A model generated the notes under the pieces. It was not told the origin of the DNA and ran no database searches. It saw nothing but the letters and a program-made list of their open reading frames with translations. A stretch of DNA of 64,000 bases from Sinorhizobium saheli (GTDB lineage Bacteria; Pseudomonadota; Alphaproteobacteria; Rhizobiales; Rhizobiaceae). Positions 32,116 through 40,684 of this stretch are shown in pieces (the stretch's first letter is position 1; the number at the start of each line of letters is the position of its first letter). The stretch covers positions 315,130 through 379,129 of the forward strand of contig NZ_LNQB01000083.1 in the NCBI RefSeq assembly GCF_001651875.1, given 5' to 3'. Position numbers and translations under genes: made by a program.

Positions 32116-33285
32116 ATGGCAGGCACTATTGACCAGATCAAACACATTGGCGTCGTCGCAGACGACCTGACAAGCGCGGCGGACGGGGCGATCGCTTTCC
32201 TGGAACGCGGCTATGTCCCTCGCATCTGCAGGGTGAGTTCGCTCGATACCCATGCCGGTCTCGTCTCCGTCGACACCGGCAGCCGCACGCTCTGTGCAAC
32301 CGATGCCGCGCATGTGACGCGCCAGGCGGTAACCGCCCTTGCAGACAGACCGGTCCTCTACAAGACGATCGACTCCACCCTGCGCGGCCATATCCGCGTG
32401 GAGATTGCCGCCGCATTCCAGGCCAGCGGCCGGCCACGTCTGGTCATCGCACCTGCCTTTCCCGCTGCCGGGCGCACGACGATCGACGGCATTCAACTGC
32501 TGCGCGGCAAGCCGGTTGCACAGACCGACTACAGCCGCGACCCTGTCCATCCCGCCCACACCTCGCGCATCGAAGACTTGATCGAGCCCGGCCTCGGCCG
32601 GATCGCCAGAATTTCCGCCCGCGCCGAGGACGGCGATATCGGCAAGGCCATTGGCGACGCTCCGGTGGTCATCGTTGATGCATGCGACCAGGGGACGCTC
32701 AATCGTCGGATTGCGGGGATTGAGAAGCTCGGCCCGGCGCTTTGGGTCGGCTCGCCGGGCATGGCGGAAGCGTTGGCCTCGGCAGTCGCGCGGCGCACAG
32801 GCCAGAACATCTTTACGACCGAAGCCACGCCGAACCGTGTTCTCGTGCTTGTCGGCAGCGCCAACCCAGTCAGCCATTCCCAGTGCGAGACGTTGGCCGC
32901 GACAGGCGCTTCCGTCGGAATGCGTGCGACGGACGTCGACGAGGCAGCGTCTGTCGTCTGCATCCGCACACCCCACATCCGAACCGGCGACCCGGCGAAG
33001 GCTCTCGCCACTCTGGTGGACGAGGCAGAGATCGCTTTATCCCGGCATCGATACGACGCCATCGTCGCGACCGGCGGCGAAACGATGCACGCGCTTTTGG
33101 AGCGGCTCCACATTCACGGCTTCGATTTGATCCGCGAACTCGAGCCCGGCTTCCCGCTCGGCTGCGCTCGTCTTGCCGATGGACGAATGATGCTGATCGC
33201 CATGAAAGCAGGAGGCTTCGGTTCCGCCATGACGTTGCGCAATGCCGCCGACACCATTCGCCGAATTGGAAAGGAGCCCGCATGA
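32116..33285 (+). CDS. Four-carbon acid sugar kinase (DUF1537 family)
   Basis: 389 residues, ATG 32116. Family hallmarks are VVADDLTSAADGA at the N-terminus (substrate domain), KTIDSTLRGHI, APAFPAAGRTT, and the C-terminal nucleotide-binding part with VVLVGSANPV-type strand, IVATGGETM and MKAGGFGS. These kinases phosphorylate D-threonate, L-threonate or D-erythronate at O4. The stop overlaps the start of the PdxA2 gene (ATGA), a pairing that in characterised systems turns a tetronate into dihydroxyacetone phosphate and CO2. Which tetronate is used cannot be read from sequence. Confidence 0.9.
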   Translation: MAGTIDQIKHIGVVADDLTSAADGAIAFLERGYVPRICRVSSLDTHAGLVSVDTGSRTLCATDAAHVTRQAVTALADRPVLYKTIDSTLRGHIRVEIAAAFQASGRPRLVIAPAFPAAGRTTIDGIQLLRGKPVAQTDYSRDPVHPAHTSRIEDLIEPGLGRIARISARAEDGDIGKAIGDAPVVIVDACDQGTLNRRIAGIEKLGPALWVGSPGMAEALASAVARRTGQNIFTTEATPNRVLVLVGSANPVSHSQCETLAATGASVGMRATDVDEAASVVCIRTPHIRTGDPAKALATLVDEAEIALSRHRYDAIVATGGETMHALLERLHIHGFDLIRELEPGFPLGCARLADGRMMLIAMKAGGFGSAMTLRNAADTIRRIGKEPA

Positions 33286-34280
33286 ACACCTCCCTGCCGC
33301 TTGCCGTCACCATGGGCGATCCATCCGGCATCGGGCCGGAGATCGTGGCAAAGACGATGCTTGCCTCAAGCGACCTCCGTCGCAATGTCGTCGTCGGCGA
33401 CCCGGTCGTGATGACGAAGGCCATCGCCAGCCTCGGCGGCAACCTGCGCCTGAACGAGATCCATGACATCGACGACGCGAAGCCGGATGGCGCCCTGAAC
33501 ATCCTCGCCGCGTCCCGCATCGAAACCCCGCCGGCACTCGGCAAGGTAAGCGCCACCAGCGGCCGCATGGCCTATGATGCCGTCGTTGCGGCGATCGATC
33601 TCGCGAAGGCCGGCAAAGTCGCCGGTATCGTGACGGCGCCGATCCACAAGGAGGCGCTCGCCGCTGCGGGGCTTCCATACCCCGGCCACACGGAAATCCT
33701 CGCGGAGAAAGGTGGCGCCGGGCGCGTGGCGATGATGCTCGCCAATGACGATATTCGCGCCGTCCTGGTAACGATCCACTGTTCGCTGGCAGAGGCGATC
33801 CGCCAAGCGGATTTTCCGGCACAGATGTCCGCGATACGCCTCGCCCACCAGGGAGGTCGTGCGCTGGGAATCGCCCGCCCCCGCATCGCCGTTGCCGGGC
33901 TCAATCCGCATGCCGGCGAAGGCGGTCGCTTCGGAGACGAGGAAATCCGCATCATCGCGCCCGCCATCGCGGCAGCTCGCGCGGAAGGCATGGACGCCAG
34001 CGGCCCCTGGCCCGGCGATACGGTTTTCATGCAGGCGCGAAACGGCCGCTTCGACGTGGTCGTCGCGCAGTATCACGACCAGGGCCTGATCCCGGTCAAG
34101 TATCTCGGTCTGGAAAGGGGCGTGAACATCACGCTCGGCCTGCCCTTCGTGCGCACAAGCCCCGACCACGGCACCGCCTTCGATATCGCCGGCCGTGGCA
34201 TTGCCGATCCGAGGAGTCTCGAAACAGCGATCGACTACGCCCGCCGACTGGCGACCGCACCGTGCCACCAGGAGAATTGA
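33282..34280 (+). CDS. pdxA2: PdxA2-type 4-phospho-tetronate dehydrogenase
   Basis: 332 residues overlapping the kinase stop by 4 bases. PdxA fold: TMGDPSGIGPEI, TAPIHKEAL, GHTEILAE, the metal histidines in IHCSLAEAI, LNPHAGEGG and QYHDQGLIPVK. True PdxA makes a vitamin B6 precursor; PdxA2 copies placed after a DUF1537 kinase oxidise and decarboxylate 4-phospho-D-threonate or -erythronate in catabolism. Operon context decides for the latter here. The next gene starts two bases after its stop. Confidence 0.9.
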   Translation: MNTSLPLAVTMGDPSGIGPEIVAKTMLASSDLRRNVVVGDPVVMTKAIASLGGNLRLNEIHDIDDAKPDGALNILAASRIETPPALGKVSATSGRMAYDAVVAAIDLAKAGKVAGIVTAPIHKEALAAAGLPYPGHTEILAEKGGAGRVAMMLANDDIRAVLVTIHCSLAEAIRQADFPAQMSAIRLAHQGGRALGIARPRIAVAGLNPHAGEGGRFGDEEIRIIAPAIAAARAEGMDASGPWPGDTVFMQARNGRFDVVVAQYHDQGLIPVKYLGLERGVNITLGLPFVRTSPDHGTAFDIAGRGIADPRSLETAIDYARRLATAPCHQEN

Positions 34281-34281
34281 A

Positions 34282-34980
34282 ATGCCCCCCATCGATTTCA
34301 TCTTCATGCTGACCCGCAACGACCGGACAATTCCGGATGCGCTGGCGCAGCTTCCCCTGGTGCTTTCTGCGGGTGTCCGTCATATCGGCTTCAAGGATAT
34401 CGGCCTGCCCTTCGAGGTGCTTTCAGAGCTCAACCGGGAAATCCGGGCCGCAGGCGCGAAGAGTTACCTCGAAGTGGTTTCACTCGACCGCGCCAGCGAA
34501 ATCGCCTCGGTGCGCGCCGCCCTTACGCTCGGCGTCGACTATCTGCTTGGCGGCACCCATGTCGATGACGTCCTTCCCCTCCTCAAGGGAAGCGGTATCC
34601 GCTACTACCCCTTCCCCGGTCGCATTGCGGGCCATCCCAGCGTTCTGGAGGGGTCCACGACGGAGATCGTTGCAAGTGCAAGGGACCTGGCCGCCCGCGA
34701 GGGCGTCCACGGCCTCGATCTCCTTGCCTATCGCGCTGATGTCGACGTCGCAAACCTCATCCGGTCCGTCTGCGACGCCGTCGCCAAGCCCGTCATCGTC
34801 GCTGGTTCGATCGACCGCGCCGAACGCATCCACGCCGTCATCAGCGGCCGGGCCGCCGGCTTCACAGTCGGCACCGCCGCTCTCGAAGGCCGCTTCCCTG
34901 CAGCCGTTCCAGGCTTGACGCATCAGCTCCTGACGATCACGTCCATAAAGGACAAGGCGAATGCGTTAATCGAGCAGTAA
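34282..34980 (+). CDS. HisA/HisF-like TIM-barrel protein of the tetronate operon
   Basis: 232 residues, ATG 34282 with AGGAGA upstream. The pattern of eight strand-helix units ends with phosphate-binding loops IVAGSIDRAERI and FTVGTAALEG, typical of phosphate-binding TIM barrels such as HisA, TrpC or ThiE. The opening MPPIDFIFMLTRNDRTI and HIGFKDIGLP are not known to me from a named enzyme. Tight coupling to the kinase and PdxA2 suggests it works on a phosphorylated C3-C4 product or an alternative branch of the pathway. Function unassigned. Confidence 0.75.
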   Translation: MPPIDFIFMLTRNDRTIPDALAQLPLVLSAGVRHIGFKDIGLPFEVLSELNREIRAAGAKSYLEVVSLDRASEIASVRAALTLGVDYLLGGTHVDDVLPLLKGSGIRYYPFPGRIAGHPSVLEGSTTEIVASARDLAAREGVHGLDLLAYRADVDVANLIRSVCDAVAKPVIVAGSIDRAERIHAVISGRAAGFTVGTAALEGRFPAAVPGLTHQLLTITSIKDKANALIEQ

Positions 34981-35270
34981 CGGAAAATGCAATTGGCGAT
35001 CAGCTTGGCAACGACCGCTTGCGACCCCCACGATGGCGAATTGCCTGAATGGCGGCCGCGTTCATCTACGAAGCATCGACTGCCGGAAGCTTCGATCGGG
35101 TCCGGTGACCAACGGCGCCCAGGTTCCCCTATGCGCCTTTGAGGATGGAACCGCAACGCCCGCCTTTGCATCGGTTGCGGGACTTGCGTCGAATGCCGCA
35201 GCGTTCTCCCCTGATGCGAAAGGGAGAACGCGCGTCGACAGGTTTGACGAGTGCCGGGCCAAAGATCCGC
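34981..35270. other. 290-bp convergent gap with hairpin
   Basis: No gene seen. GCGTTCTCCC (35201-35210) and GGGAGAACGC (35222-35231) form a perfect 10-bp stem with an 11-base loop and may terminate one or both convergent transcripts. A T tract is lacking. Confidence 0.45.
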
Positions 35271-36044
35271 TCAAGCCGGGCGTTCGGATGCGCTCGGGCG
35301 CCACTTGATGAGGCGTTTCTCTGCCATGTCCAGGATGCTGTCGATGATCAGCACGAAGATGGCGAGGATGAGAATGCCTGCAAAAACGCCAACTGCATCG
35401 AAATTGCCTTCCGCCTGAGCGATGAGGTAGCCGAGACCGGCGGATGAACCGAGGTATTCGCCGATGATCGCCCCAACAACGGCAAAGCCGACCGATGTGC
35501 GAAGAGAAGAGAGGATCCAGCTTGCTGCTGCCGGGAAGTAGACGTGACGGAGCAGGTCCGACCGCTTGGCACCGAGAATTCGGGCGTTCGACAGCACCAC
35601 CGGGTTCACTTCACGGACCCCCTGCATCGCATTGAAGAAGGTGACGAAAAACACGAGCGTCACGGCCAGCGCCACCTTGGACCACAGACCCAGGCCGAGC
35701 CAGAGCACGAAGATCGGCGCAAGCACGACTCGGGGGATCGCGTTCAAGCCTTTGATGAAAGGGTCCAGGATGCGCGCCGCCGAACGGCTGAGACCGAGCC
35801 AAACGCCCGCCGCAACGCCGAGTGCCGTTCCGACCAGATAGCCGAGCACGGTTTCCGTCAGGGTGATCGCCACATGGCTATAGAAGCTGGCATCCATCAC
35901 CCAGGAGACAACCTGGTTAAAAATGTCGACTGGCGCCGGGAAAAAGAAGACGTCGATCACGCCTGCCGCGACACCGAGCTGCCAGCCGCCGACAAGTGCC
36001 ACCAGCAGCACGGCCTGGATTAAGCGTTCAGTCATGGCGTTCAT
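35271..36044 (-). CDS. NitT/TauT-type ABC transporter permease
   Basis: 257 residues, about six transmembrane helices, SsuC/TauC class. The cytoplasmic coupling loop reads GVREVNPVVLSNARILGAKR. The start overlaps the ATPase gene end by 17 bases, so translation is coupled. Substrates of this class include sulfonates, nitrate, pyrimidine precursors and aromatic acids. It is the last gene of a binding protein-ATPase-permease operon. Confidence 0.92.
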   Translation of the reverse strand: MNAMTERLIQAVLLVALVGGWQLGVAAGVIDVFFFPAPVDIFNQVVSWVMDASFYSHVAITLTETVLGYLVGTALGVAAGVWLGLSRSAARILDPFIKGLNAIPRVVLAPIFVLWLGLGLWSKVALAVTLVFFVTFFNAMQGVREVNPVVLSNARILGAKRSDLLRHVYFPAAASWILSSLRTSVGFAVVGAIIGEYLGSSAGLGYLIAQAEGNFDAVGVFAGILILAIFVLIIDSILDMAEKRLIKWRPSASERPA

Positions 36045-36858
36045 AGCTCTTCTCCACTTCGCCGCGCAGCGATGACCAGATGTTGCGATAAAGATCCATG
36101 AAGCGTGGATCGAGCTTGATTTCAGCGACGTCGCGCGGGCGTTCGAGATCGACGGGGAAGCTGTCGATCACCCGCGAGCGCGGGCCGGCGGCAAGCACCA
36201 CGACCCGATCCCCGAGAGCTATTGCCTCCTCGAGGTCGTGCGTGATCATCACCACGGCGCGCCGTTCCTCCTGCCAAAGCCGCAACAGCTCGTTCTGCAT
36301 CAGGTGGCGGGTATGAATGTCGAGTGCCGAAAAGGGCTCGTCCATCAGGATGACCTTGGGGCCGGTGATCAGCGCCTGGGCCATCTGCACGCGTTTGCGC
36401 TGACCCCCTGAAAGCTGATGCGGATAGCGATGCTCGAACCCCTTGAGTCCGACTTTCGCCAGCCATCTCATCGACTGCTCACGACGTTCGGAGCCGCCAA
36501 CACCCTTGAACATGGGACCGAGTTCGACGTTCTCGATCGCGGTCTTCCACGGAAGCAATGCATCCTGCTGGAAGAGATAACCGATGTCGTTCTGGATCCC
36601 GCGAACCGGCTGACCATCGATGGAGACGGTGCCGCTCGCAGGTTTCAGCAGGCCGGCAATCGCATTGAGTATTGTGCTCTTGCCGCAGCCGGTGGGGCCA
36701 ACGATGGCGAGGAATTCGCCATCGGAGACTTTCAGATTCACATCCTGCACGGCCACATAGGCGCCGAAGGCCATGGTGACCGAGTCGAGGGAAACCATCG
36801 ACTTTGCTTGATGCGGGTTGTCCGTCGGGGGTGCGGGTTTTACTACGGCCAATGCCAT
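36028..36858 (-). CDS. NitT/TauT-type ABC transporter ATP-binding protein
   Basis: 276 residues, SsuB/TauB class; start supported by AGGAGG. Walker A GPTGCGKST, signature LSGGQRKRVQ, Walker B VILMDEPFSALD, and MITHDLEEA, the D-loop/switch pattern of this class. It pairs with the adjacent permease and binding protein. Confidence 0.94.
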   Translation of the reverse strand: MALAVVKPAPPTDNPHQAKSMVSLDSVTMAFGAYVAVQDVNLKVSDGEFLAIVGPTGCGKSTILNAIAGLLKPASGTVSIDGQPVRGIQNDIGYLFQQDALLPWKTAIENVELGPMFKGVGGSERREQSMRWLAKVGLKGFEHRYPHQLSGGQRKRVQMAQALITGPKVILMDEPFSALDIHTRHLMQNELLRLWQEERRAVVMITHDLEEAIALGDRVVVLAAGPRSRVIDSFPVDLERPRDVAEIKLDPRFMDLYRNIWSSLRGEVEKSYERHD

Positions 36859-36870
36859 GACCTCCTCCTG

Positions 36871-37872
36871 TCAGTTGGCAGCGACGTTCGGGACCTTGCC
36901 GACGAACTCGTTCGTGTAGGTTTTCGTAAGGTCGATTTCAGCCGCGGCGACTTTTTCGTTGAAGCTCTTCAGGACGGCGAGCGGAGTCTTGATATCCTGC
37001 TCGTTGATATGCCCATCCTTTGAGAAGATTGCCTTCGCGTTCTCGACCGCCTTGATGTAGGTGTCACGATCGCCGGCGATGAACTCCTTCGGCAGCTTGT
37101 CGACGATCTCTTCCGCGGAGTGGCTGTTCATCCACTCGAGCGCTTTGACAGTCGCATTCGTGACTTTCTGGATGGTTTCCGGATTGTCTTCGATAAAGCT
37201 CTGCGTGGCATAGAGGACCGAGGTCGGGTAGATCCCACCGTAGATCGCCTTGGCGCCGTCGTCGCTGCGCCCGTCGATCAGGATCTTGCCGACGCCCTTG
37301 GCCTCGATGAAGGTCGCCGCCGGGTCGTAGTTGACGAGGAGGTCGACCTTGCCCTGTTCAAGCGCCGCGACGGCGGCAGACCCGGAGCCGACGCCGATCA
37401 AGGAGACGTCGTCCCCGGACAAGCCGTTGCGCTGCAGGTAATAGCGGACGAAGAAATCGGAAGACGAGCCCGGCGAGGTTATCCCGACTCTTGCGCCTTT
37501 GATCGTTTCCGGTCTTGCCGGATCGAAAGTGCTGTTCTTGCCGCGGGCCAGAACGAGCCCGGAATTGCGGGCGAGCTGCACGAAGGCCACGACAGCCTTC
37601 CTCTGCGACTGCATCTGAATCGTATGGTCGTAGAAGCCGACGGCGATATCCGTCGAACCGGCAACAAGCGCCTGAAGCGTCTTCGAGCCGCCCGATGCGA
37701 AGTTCTCCACCGTCACCTCCAGGCCTTCCTTCTCATAGAGACCGAGCCCCTGGGCGACGGGAAAGGGGAGATTGTTGAGATTATAAGAACCGACGCTGAT
37801 GCGGACGGGGTCCGCCAGAGCCGAACCGGCGAAGGCGACGGTTGCCGCGAGGGCGAGCATGAGCTTGTGCAT
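36871..37872 (-). CDS. NitT/TauT-type ABC transporter binding protein
   Basis: 333 residues with a signal peptide ending near GSALA|DP. Class features: GLGLYEKEGLEV, the ASGGSKTLQALVAGSTDIAVG loop, GITSPGSSSDFFVRYYL, and LLVNYDPAATF. AGGAGG precedes the ATG. The ligand might be a C4 or tricarboxylic aromatic breakdown product given the GalD-like gene next door (45 bases upstream of its start), or a tetronate given the kinase operon. Not resolvable from sequence. Confidence 0.9.
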   Translation of the reverse strand: MHKLMLALAATVAFAGSALADPVRISVGSYNLNNLPFPVAQGLGLYEKEGLEVTVENFASGGSKTLQALVAGSTDIAVGFYDHTIQMQSQRKAVVAFVQLARNSGLVLARGKNSTFDPARPETIKGARVGITSPGSSSDFFVRYYLQRNGLSGDDVSLIGVGSGSAAVAALEQGKVDLLVNYDPAATFIEAKGVGKILIDGRSDDGAKAIYGGIYPTSVLYATQSFIEDNPETIQKVTNATVKALEWMNSHSAEEIVDKLPKEFIAGDRDTYIKAVENAKAIFSKDGHINEQDIKTPLAVLKSFNEKVAAAEIDLTKTYTNEFVGKVPNVAAN

Positions 37873-37917
37873 GATATTTTCCTCCTGTTGGTGGCGCCCT
37901 CCCGGCGGCCACGATCA

Positions 37918-39000
37918 TTATGCCGCGCAACCGAAATGCGTGACAGGTTTAGCGAAGACATGTCCTTCGAACAGCCGCCGGGCGGTGCGAAGGATGCCGG
38001 CAACGACCTTGCCGTCCCTTTCATGAAGCTTGACGTCCAGGTGGCCGCTCGGGTGCTCAATCGAAAGAACCACCGGCGGTTCGCGCGTGCCGACGAGAAG
38101 GGAAGCAACGGTGCCTTCATTGATGCAGGCCGTGGCAATCCCCACGGCCCCGGTCGTCGCCAGCGAAGGGTGACATTGATGCGGCATGAAATAGCGTACG
38201 CTGATATCACCTCCCGACTTTGGCCGGGAAATGAGCACGGGCTTCGGGGTCACCTGGTTCCGCACGTCGCCAAGGCCCATCCGTTCGCCAGCAGCGATGC
38301 GCAGCTTTTCCAGCCATCCTAGCAATTCCTTGTCAGCGTTGAGTTCAGCGGCTGACGCGAAGCCGCTTGCGCCGATCGAGTCTGCCTCGACCAACATCAT
38401 CGGCATGGCGCAATCGATGCAGGTGACAGCCACACCGTCGATCCAATCGATAGGCTTGCCGGTGGGGAAGAGCTGCCCGGTACGCGCCCCGCCTGCGTCC
38501 AGGAAGGTCAGTGCAATCGGCGCCGCACGGCCTGGTACGCCGTCGATCGCCGCTTCGCCGAGATAGGAGACGTTGCCATTCGGGGTTGGAACGTCGGCTT
38601 CGATCATCTTGCCGGTATTGACGTTGTGGATTCGGACGAGCGTCGTTTCACCTCTGGCCGGGACGAGACCCGCCTCGATGGCGAAAGGGCCGACCGCAGC
38701 AAGCATGTTGCCGCAGTTCGGTGAAGTGTCGACGAACTGTTGGTCGACCCGCACCTGGGCAAAGAGGTAATCCACGTCCGCACCGGGGATGGTGGCAGGT
38801 CCCACGATAGCCACCTTGCTCGTGACCGGGTTGCCGCCGCCGATGCCATCGATCTGCAACGGGTGACCCGACCCCATGACGGACAACAGGATCTTGTCCC
38901 GCTCGCTGACATCTGCGGGAAGATCGCTTGCCAGGAAGAACGGACCTTTCGAGGTGCCGCCTCTCATCAGGACGCAAGGGATCGCCAGCAGGTCGTTCAT
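37918..39000 (-). CDS. galD: GalD/PrpF-type tautomerase (4-oxalomesaconate tautomerase-like)
   Basis: 360 residues from ATG 39000, with GGAAG 8 bases upstream; an ATG at 39015 lacks such a site. PrpF/GalD fold (diaminopimelate-epimerase-like). Conserved blocks include LMRGGTSKGPFF, MGSGHPLQIDGIGGG, TSKVAIVG, DTSPNCGNML, NVNTGKMIEADV, and RYFMPHQCH with VEHPSG-like ending. GalD converts the keto and enol forms of 4-oxalomesaconate in gallate degradation; PrpF isomerises aconitate. The overall pattern fits GalD better. It is divergent from a LysR gene and upstream of a NitT/TauT transporter. Confidence 0.83.
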   Translation of the reverse strand: MNDLLAIPCVLMRGGTSKGPFFLASDLPADVSERDKILLSVMGSGHPLQIDGIGGGNPVTSKVAIVGPATIPGADVDYLFAQVRVDQQFVDTSPNCGNMLAAVGPFAIEAGLVPARGETTLVRIHNVNTGKMIEADVPTPNGNVSYLGEAAIDGVPGRAAPIALTFLDAGGARTGQLFPTGKPIDWIDGVAVTCIDCAMPMMLVEADSIGASGFASAAELNADKELLGWLEKLRIAAGERMGLGDVRNQVTPKPVLISRPKSGGDISVRYFMPHQCHPSLATTGAVGIATACINEGTVASLLVGTREPPVVLSIEHPSGHLDVKLHERDGKVVAGILRTARRLFEGHVFAKPVTHFGCAA

Positions 39001-39035
39001 CGCTTGTGCTTCCATCGGAATTATGTCATCGCCGT

Positions 39036-39054
39036 ATCAATCGGCCGGTTTGAT
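39036..39054. promoter_or_regulatory. Near-palindrome in the GalD/LysR divergent gap
   Basis: ATCAATCGG and CCGGTTTGAT form an imperfect inverted repeat centred on CGGCCG. It lies 36 bases before the galD-like start and 60 before the LysR start, suitable for a LysR-type operator. Confidence 0.4.
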
Positions 39055-39113
39055 CCAATTATCGGAAGTCCAGTTGATTTGTGAAATGCCAAGAATCGGG
39101 GAATTGATGCAAG

Positions 39114-40013
39114 ATGAGCATTAATTGCGAGATCCTTGATCTTCGAGCCTTTCTGACCGTAGTCGAGTTGGAGAGCTTTCATCGCGCTGCCGATGCGTTG
39201 CATCTGTCGCAGCCCGCCCTGAGCCGCCGGATTCAGAAGCTCGAGCAGGCGATTGGAGCGCCACTCCTGGAGCGAACGACGAGGCATGTGTCGCCGACGG
39301 CGCTCGGAACAGAACTCCTTCCACTTGTGCGGCGCATGTTGGAGGAATTCGACGGCTCCCTGTTCGCCGTACGCGACATTGGTGCCAATCGGGGCGGATT
39401 GGTGACGATCGCCTGCCTCCCTACCGCAGCATTCTATTTCCTGCCGACTGTCATCCGCCAGTTCAACGAGGAGTATCCCAACATCCGCTTTCGTATCCTC
39501 GACCTGCCGGCAACCGACGGCCTCCAGGCCGTGGCTCGCGGTGAGGTCGAATTCGGGATAAATATCATGGGCACGTCGGATCCGGACTTGATCTTCGACC
39601 GGCTTGCGGAAGACCCATTCGTGTTGGCGGCGCGTAAGGATCACCCCCTTGCCGCCAAACCCTCAGTCGGCTGGGCGGAGCTTGAGCCCTACCACCTGAT
39701 TACCGTTCATCGATCGAGCGGCAACCGAACCTTGCTCGACGCAGCCCTGGCAAAATCGAACATCAAGCTCCGCTGGTTCTACGAAGTGACCCATCTGTCC
39801 ACCTCTTTAGGCCTGGTGGAGGCCGGCCTCGGAATATCCGTTTTACCGCGCATGGCGACCCCGCAGGACGACCATCCATTCTTGATTACACGGCCGATTG
39901 GCGATCCGGCGATATCGCGTACCATCGGCGTGGTCCGCCGTCGGGGGGGCATCCTGTCTCCGGCCGCCGAAAGGTTTCTCGAGATGCTGATGGGCGCATG
40001 GGGAAGTGTTTAA
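39114..40013 (+). CDS. LysR family transcriptional regulator
   Basis: 299 residues from ATG 39114. HTH LRAFLTVVELESFHRAADALHLSQPALSRRI; effector domain with GVVRRRGG near the end. Divergent from the GalD-like gene and its transporter, so it likely activates them with an aromatic-acid-type effector. Its stop lies only a few bases from a truncated oxidoreductase gene, so its 3' flank is a recombination junction. Confidence 0.93.
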   Translation: MSINCEILDLRAFLTVVELESFHRAADALHLSQPALSRRIQKLEQAIGAPLLERTTRHVSPTALGTELLPLVRRMLEEFDGSLFAVRDIGANRGGLVTIACLPTAAFYFLPTVIRQFNEEYPNIRFRILDLPATDGLQAVARGEVEFGINIMGTSDPDLIFDRLAEDPFVLAARKDHPLAAKPSVGWAELEPYHLITVHRSSGNRTLLDAALAKSNIKLRWFYEVTHLSTSLGLVEAGLGISVLPRMATPQDDHPFLITRPIGDPAISRTIGVVRRRGGILSPAAERFLEMLMGAWGSV

Positions 40014-40019
40014 AGGACC

Positions 40020-40200
40020 TCCACAGGGCTTCAACAAACCACTTCACGCTGGCTTCCTTGGCAATGGTCTCGCCAACCGGCGGGGGATCGACCACGGCAC
40101 TGAGTTGCGCCGAGGGCTCTGCCAGGACGTGCTGAATATGGCCCTTACCGATGAGGCTTGCCCCGACTACCGCCAGCTTGACCCGTTGGGTCACGGTCAC
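40020..40200 (-). pseudogene. N-terminal remnant of a Gfo/Idh/MocA-family oxidoreductase
   Basis: From GTG 40200 the minus frame reads VKLAVVGASLIGKGHIQHVL and LSAVVDP, the NAD-binding start of Gfo/Idh/MocA dehydrogenases (usually 330-400 residues). After about 60 residues (AKEASVKWFVEAL) similarity stops and the frame runs antisense through the LysR 3' end. It begins two bases after the aroQ stop codon, so it was probably the next gene of the shikimate operon before a deletion or insertion removed the rest. Confidence 0.7.
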
Positions 40201-40201
40201 C

Positions 40202-40651
40202 TCAGCCCTTGCCCGCCGCCTTGATCATGGTCGCCGCGCGCCGGATGCCGAGCTGGTATCCTTCCGTTCCAAGGCCGCAAATCACGCCGTCCGCGCGATG
40301 CGAAACGAACGAATGGTGTCGGAAGCTTTCGCGCTTGTGCACGTTGGAGATGTGGATCTCGATCACCGGCCCTTCAAATGTGTTCAGAGCGTCGAGGATG
40401 GCGAGTGAGGTATGGGTGAAGGCCGCCGGATTGATGACGATGCCCGCACCGTCCTCGCGCGCCTCATGAATCCAATCGATGATCTCGTATTCCCGGTTGC
40501 TCTGATGAAAACGGAGTTCATGGCCGAGTTCGGCTGCCAGTTTTCGGCAGTCCGCCTCTACGTCTGCGAGCGTTCCGTGCCCGTAGATGTGCGGCTGGCG
40601 TTTGCCAAGCAGATTGAGGTTTGGTCCATTGAGAACGTAGATCAGGCTCAT
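40202..40651 (-). CDS. aroQ: Type II 3-dehydroquinate dehydratase
   Basis: 149 residues. Dodecameric type II dehydroquinase: [17 protein letters not shown] with the catalytic loop tyrosine, [27 protein letters not shown], and the catalytic histidine in [11 protein letters not shown]. It interconverts 3-dehydroquinate and 3-dehydroshikimate. Placed behind a transporter, a shikimate dehydrogenase and an HpaF-like gene and under a GntR repressor, it is likely catabolic (quinate/shikimate use) rather than the housekeeping enzyme. Confidence 0.94.
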   Translation of the reverse strand: MSLIYVLNGPNLNLLGKRQPHIYGHGTLADVEADCRKLAAELGHELRFHQSNREYEIIDWIHEAREDGAGIVINPAAFTHTSLAILDALNTFEGPVIEIHISNVHKRESFRHHSFVSHRADGVICGLGTEGYQLGIRRAATMIKAAGKG

Positions 40652-40684
40652 AGCATAGTGTCCTTGTTGAGCACGCCGTCCTGG

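Noticed and set aside
32116-34280. Vitamin B6 biosynthesis role for the PdxA-type gene
   Set aside because: Coupling to a DUF1537 kinase and a divergent LysR, with no other pdx gene nearby, points to sugar-acid catabolism.
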